Shown: positions 61,718 through 64,000 of the stretch, piece after piece
Layout: every line of letters starts with the position of its first letter
Position numbering within the stretch: position 1 is the stretch's first letter
From: Torreya grandis
Lineage: Eukaryota > Streptophyta > Pinopsida > Cupressales > Taxaceae
Direction: 5' to 3'
Length of the DNA: 64,000 nt
NCBI GenBank assembly: GCA_037957365.1
Contig: JARHVA010002427.1
Location: 930,001 to 994,000, forward strand
Translations under genes and position numbers: made by a program
Notes under the pieces: generated by a model
The model's database searches: none
Seen by the model: the letters and a program-made list of their open reading frames with translations, nothing else
What the model was told of the DNA's origin: nothing

Positions 61718-62199
61718 ATATAAGTATATAATTCTTATTAAAAAATATTTTGTCATATTCCCTTGATCAAATATGGAGAGTCAAAATAGTATAACTTCAT
61801 TTTGATTGTGTGTGACCAGCTTGAGTGGTCATTTTGAGAGAGTTTTTTTAGTGCTTAGAGATTATGTCGATGTGTCTAAATAACATGGAGGTGTTTTAGA
61901 GTTATTTAATATTTAACCCATGTGATATAATAATATGGTTATGTGAAAGACTTTAGTAATTGCTTCAAAAGTTTGAGATTATGTTTTTTGTGTGTGAAGA
62001 CCTAAAGAGCGAGGAGACCTAATTGGTATGTTTAAGTGTTGAGTTGGTATTACAAGTGGCATGGAATCATATTATAATGATAAAGGGGATATTAGAGGCA
62101 GGTTTTATGTTTTATAATAATTTTTAAATGATAAAGTTGGTCCAATTAGTCTCACATGTTATGTGTGAGTATGAAGGCCTAATTATTTTAGGTTTCACT
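61718..62199 (+). repeat. 3' LTR of second Copia-type element, right part
   Basis: Aligns with about 50,650-51,115 of the 5' LTR (shared AAATATGGAGAGTCAAAATAG-like string at 61,770 and GTGAGTATGAAGGCCTAATT at 62,165). Homology stops near GGTTTCACTCACATT. Confidence 0.7.
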
Positions 62200-63425
62200 C
62201 ACATTAAATCATTTAGAATAATAATTGTGATACAATTTATTTTTAAATTAGATGATTTTAGGGTACTAAACACTTGCATTAGGTTAGGATAATAATGTCA
62301 ATGCTACTATTTGTCCTGGACATTAGTGTCCAAGGAGAAGGAGAGAAGGCACATGCTCAAAACTTATAGAGGTGTAAGAGAACTACATTTTAATAAATTT
62401 GAGAAATATGGGATGCTTGTGTCATCAATATAAGGTTTGTCAGGCTAAGAGATAGACCAAGGGGCACAAGATAAGGTAGATTCTACACTTGCAAAAGTAA
62501 GACATGTGTATAACTAAGAGGAATAACCAAGGTATGATTTTTCCAAGTGTATAAGATTCAGGTGCCAAATAATCATAAAATATCATCTATATTTCAACCC
62601 CTTTAATATAGTAATGAAATTGTTATTGTAAAGGAAAAGAATAAGTACTTTGGTGTGTATGCACACCTTGTCTTTGCTTGAGTTGAATGTGAGTGCCTTG
62701 CTAGAGTTGGATTGGAATTATTTTTTGGTGATTGATCTACAACTAAGAAAATGTTATAGTGTATAATCATTTCATGTAATCTCCATCAAAATTACTTGAA
62801 ATAGATTAAAATTGAAAGAATAAGGTTTATGAGTACACTTGTGTGTCGATGTAGCCACCTTGCCTATTGACAAGTTGTTTTTGAAAAATATGTATCATTG
62901 TAATACTATGAAATTGAGATTAAGATAAATACATATAAATATTTAAAGTGTATATATCCAAGGAGATAGAGAGAAAGAGGTTAGAAAGCACATGGCCCAT
63001 AATTTGGACCAAAAGTGAGTTGTCACCTAGTAATTGAGATTAGCTCAACCATGTAACCCAATGATACTTAGAACTTGGTGAGTTTGGATGATCAAGTCCA
63101 AAATAAAAAAATTGGTAATATTGAGTGATTTAATCACCCCAACTATACCAAAAGGTTAACCAACTATTGCAGTAGATTAGCTTACTAAAATTTGTAAAAG
63201 TCAATGGGGTATCAATACATGCAATAGCTTTAAAATCTGAGATTGATTTGGATTTTTTAATATTAGGCACATGTTTCATAGTATATTCACCTTAGATATG
63301 TTTTATGTTGAAACTATGTGTAATAATGGTACCATATATAAAATAATGCCATAAATGTGTATCAGAATCATATAATTATGTGCTTTGGCTAATTCAAAAA
63401 ATTATGTAAGTGTGAATGAAATAAT
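62200..63425. other. AT-rich sequence without a recognisable gene
   Basis: No open frame with a family motif and no repeat structure that I can define. The left edge is where the 3' LTR of the second Copia element ends. Confidence 0.4.
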
Positions 63426-63720
63426 TATAAATCATGCCCCCACTATATATAAAGAAATATAAAATTTATATATGTACCAATGAGGAGCACATGTTTCCAA
63501 AACATTCCTCCATTTTAAACTAGAGATGTTAAATAGTGAGTAGGAGTGGAGAACATGCTTCTAAAGCATGCCCCCACTGAATCTGAAACTATGAGTGTGT
63601 GAAAACCATTTTAATATGACATGCCCCCATTGAATATTAAAATTGGTATAAGTACTAAATATTAAATAAATTTTGAGTACATGCTTCCAAAGCACACCCA
63701 CACTATAATCTAAATTTTTT
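63426..63720. repeat. Degenerate repeat around ACATGCTTCCAAAGCATGCCCCCAC
   Basis: Three fuller copies start near 63,486, 63,551 and 63,677 (GAG.ACATG(C/T)TTC.AAA.CAT..CCCC followed by an AT-rich tail). Two shorter ones around CATGCCCCCA(C/T)T lie at 63,433 and 63,621. Spacing is irregular at 55-70 bases. The half-sites TGCTTC.AAAGCA are themselves palindromic. Origin unknown. Confidence 0.55.
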
Positions 63721-64000
63721 GAATGTGTGAAAGTTGTATGTAAGCAAAACTAGATAGTTTTATAACTTATCTTACTTAATAATATTCAAGCTCGAAGAAG
63801 GTAATCAATTAACAAATATGATTTGGAATAAATTTATATTGGGGTTATGACCAATAATGGATCTAATAAACCTACACTAAGGGATCTCTTATCACACTAT
63901 GGAAAAGGAGAGATTTCCAAGACCTCTAGTCAAATGTCATCTTGTGATAATCCTAGCTAGGTCTTATGATTGTAAATAATATTAAGCAAGATAATCTACT
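63721..64000. other. Unannotated end of window
   Basis: AT-rich; no feature seen. Confidence 0.4.

Larger units (their letters stand above)
49304..62199 (+). mobile_element. Second Copia-type element, gag-only, interrupted by a LINE
   Basis: A 2.7-kb 5' LTR (49,304-52,013), a tRNA-Met-type primer site, a 2.87-kb interior with a gag-like coiled-coil/zinc-knuckle frame, and a 3' LTR from 54,881. That LTR is split at 56,210 by a LINE and resumes at 61,718. Homology to the 5' LTR fades at about 62,199, so roughly the last 0.9 kb of the 3' LTR is missing. No DSGA protease, integrase or RT motif is visible in the interior. It is non-autonomous, and the lost LTR end rules out a target-duplication test. 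Confidence 0.75.

Noticed and set aside
1..64000. Host protein-coding genes, tRNA or rRNA genes
   Set aside because: No frame with a non-transposon family signature and no tRNA- or rRNA-like sequence was recognised on either strand.

Overview
The window looks like a transposable-element graveyard from a large, AT-rich plant nuclear genome. A big gymnosperm-like genome is possible, but the sequence does not prove a lineage. I found no intact host gene, rRNA, tRNA or CRISPR array. All recognisable coding sequence is retroelement-derived, with scattered stops that mostly look like C-to-T or G-to-A decay. All comparisons were made by eye.

Left half (about 3.7-36 kb): a three-level nest. The outermost layer is a minus-strand Ty3/Gypsy gag-protease element (gag N-terminus at 35.1-35.9 kb, rest of gag and protease at 4.3-7.9 kb). 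It is split by a 27-kb plus-strand Gypsy-like element (7,931-35,118). That element has about 1.2-kb LTRs, gag, a protease, a repetitive Pro/Ser tail and an antisense plant-mobile-domain (PMD) reading frame near its 3' end, but no visible reverse transcriptase or integrase. The antisense frame is itself split by a Ty1/Copia array (20,187-32,266). The array has four 888-bp LTRs and three about 2.84-kb internal regions head to tail, with one 5-bp target duplication (TGTCT) around the whole. Each Copia unit keeps gag, protease and partial integrase and RT/RNase H sequence. The integrase/RT core is replaced by a block of CpG-containing palindromes that also occur upstream of the TATA box in the LTRs.

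Middle (36-49.3 kb): mostly unassignable AT-rich sequence. It holds a second minus-strand Gypsy gag/protease relic (39.7-45.5 kb), apparently interrupted by a 4.65-kb block with TGTAATACCC...GGGTATTACA ends. A decayed copy of the Copia palindrome motif lies at 38.1-38.5 kb.

Right half (49.3-62.2 kb): a second Copia-type element with a 2.7-kb 5' LTR, a primer-binding site and a gag-only interior. Its 3' LTR is split by a 5' truncated L1-type LINE on the minus strand (56,211-61,705, 12-bp target duplication). The LINE carries RT, zf-RVT and RNase H, followed unusually by a further reading frame with a conserved-looking domain, an acidic segment and a predicted coiled coil. The end of the window (62.2-64 kb) has no gene, only a degenerate repeat at 63.4-63.7 kb.

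None of the elements looks autonomous. If mobilised, all would need enzymes supplied from elsewhere. The shared theme is short interspersed palindromic motifs in their LTRs and leaders (ACGT-core in Copia, TTGAC/GTCAA in the 27-kb Gypsy), which could be transcription-factor binding arrays.
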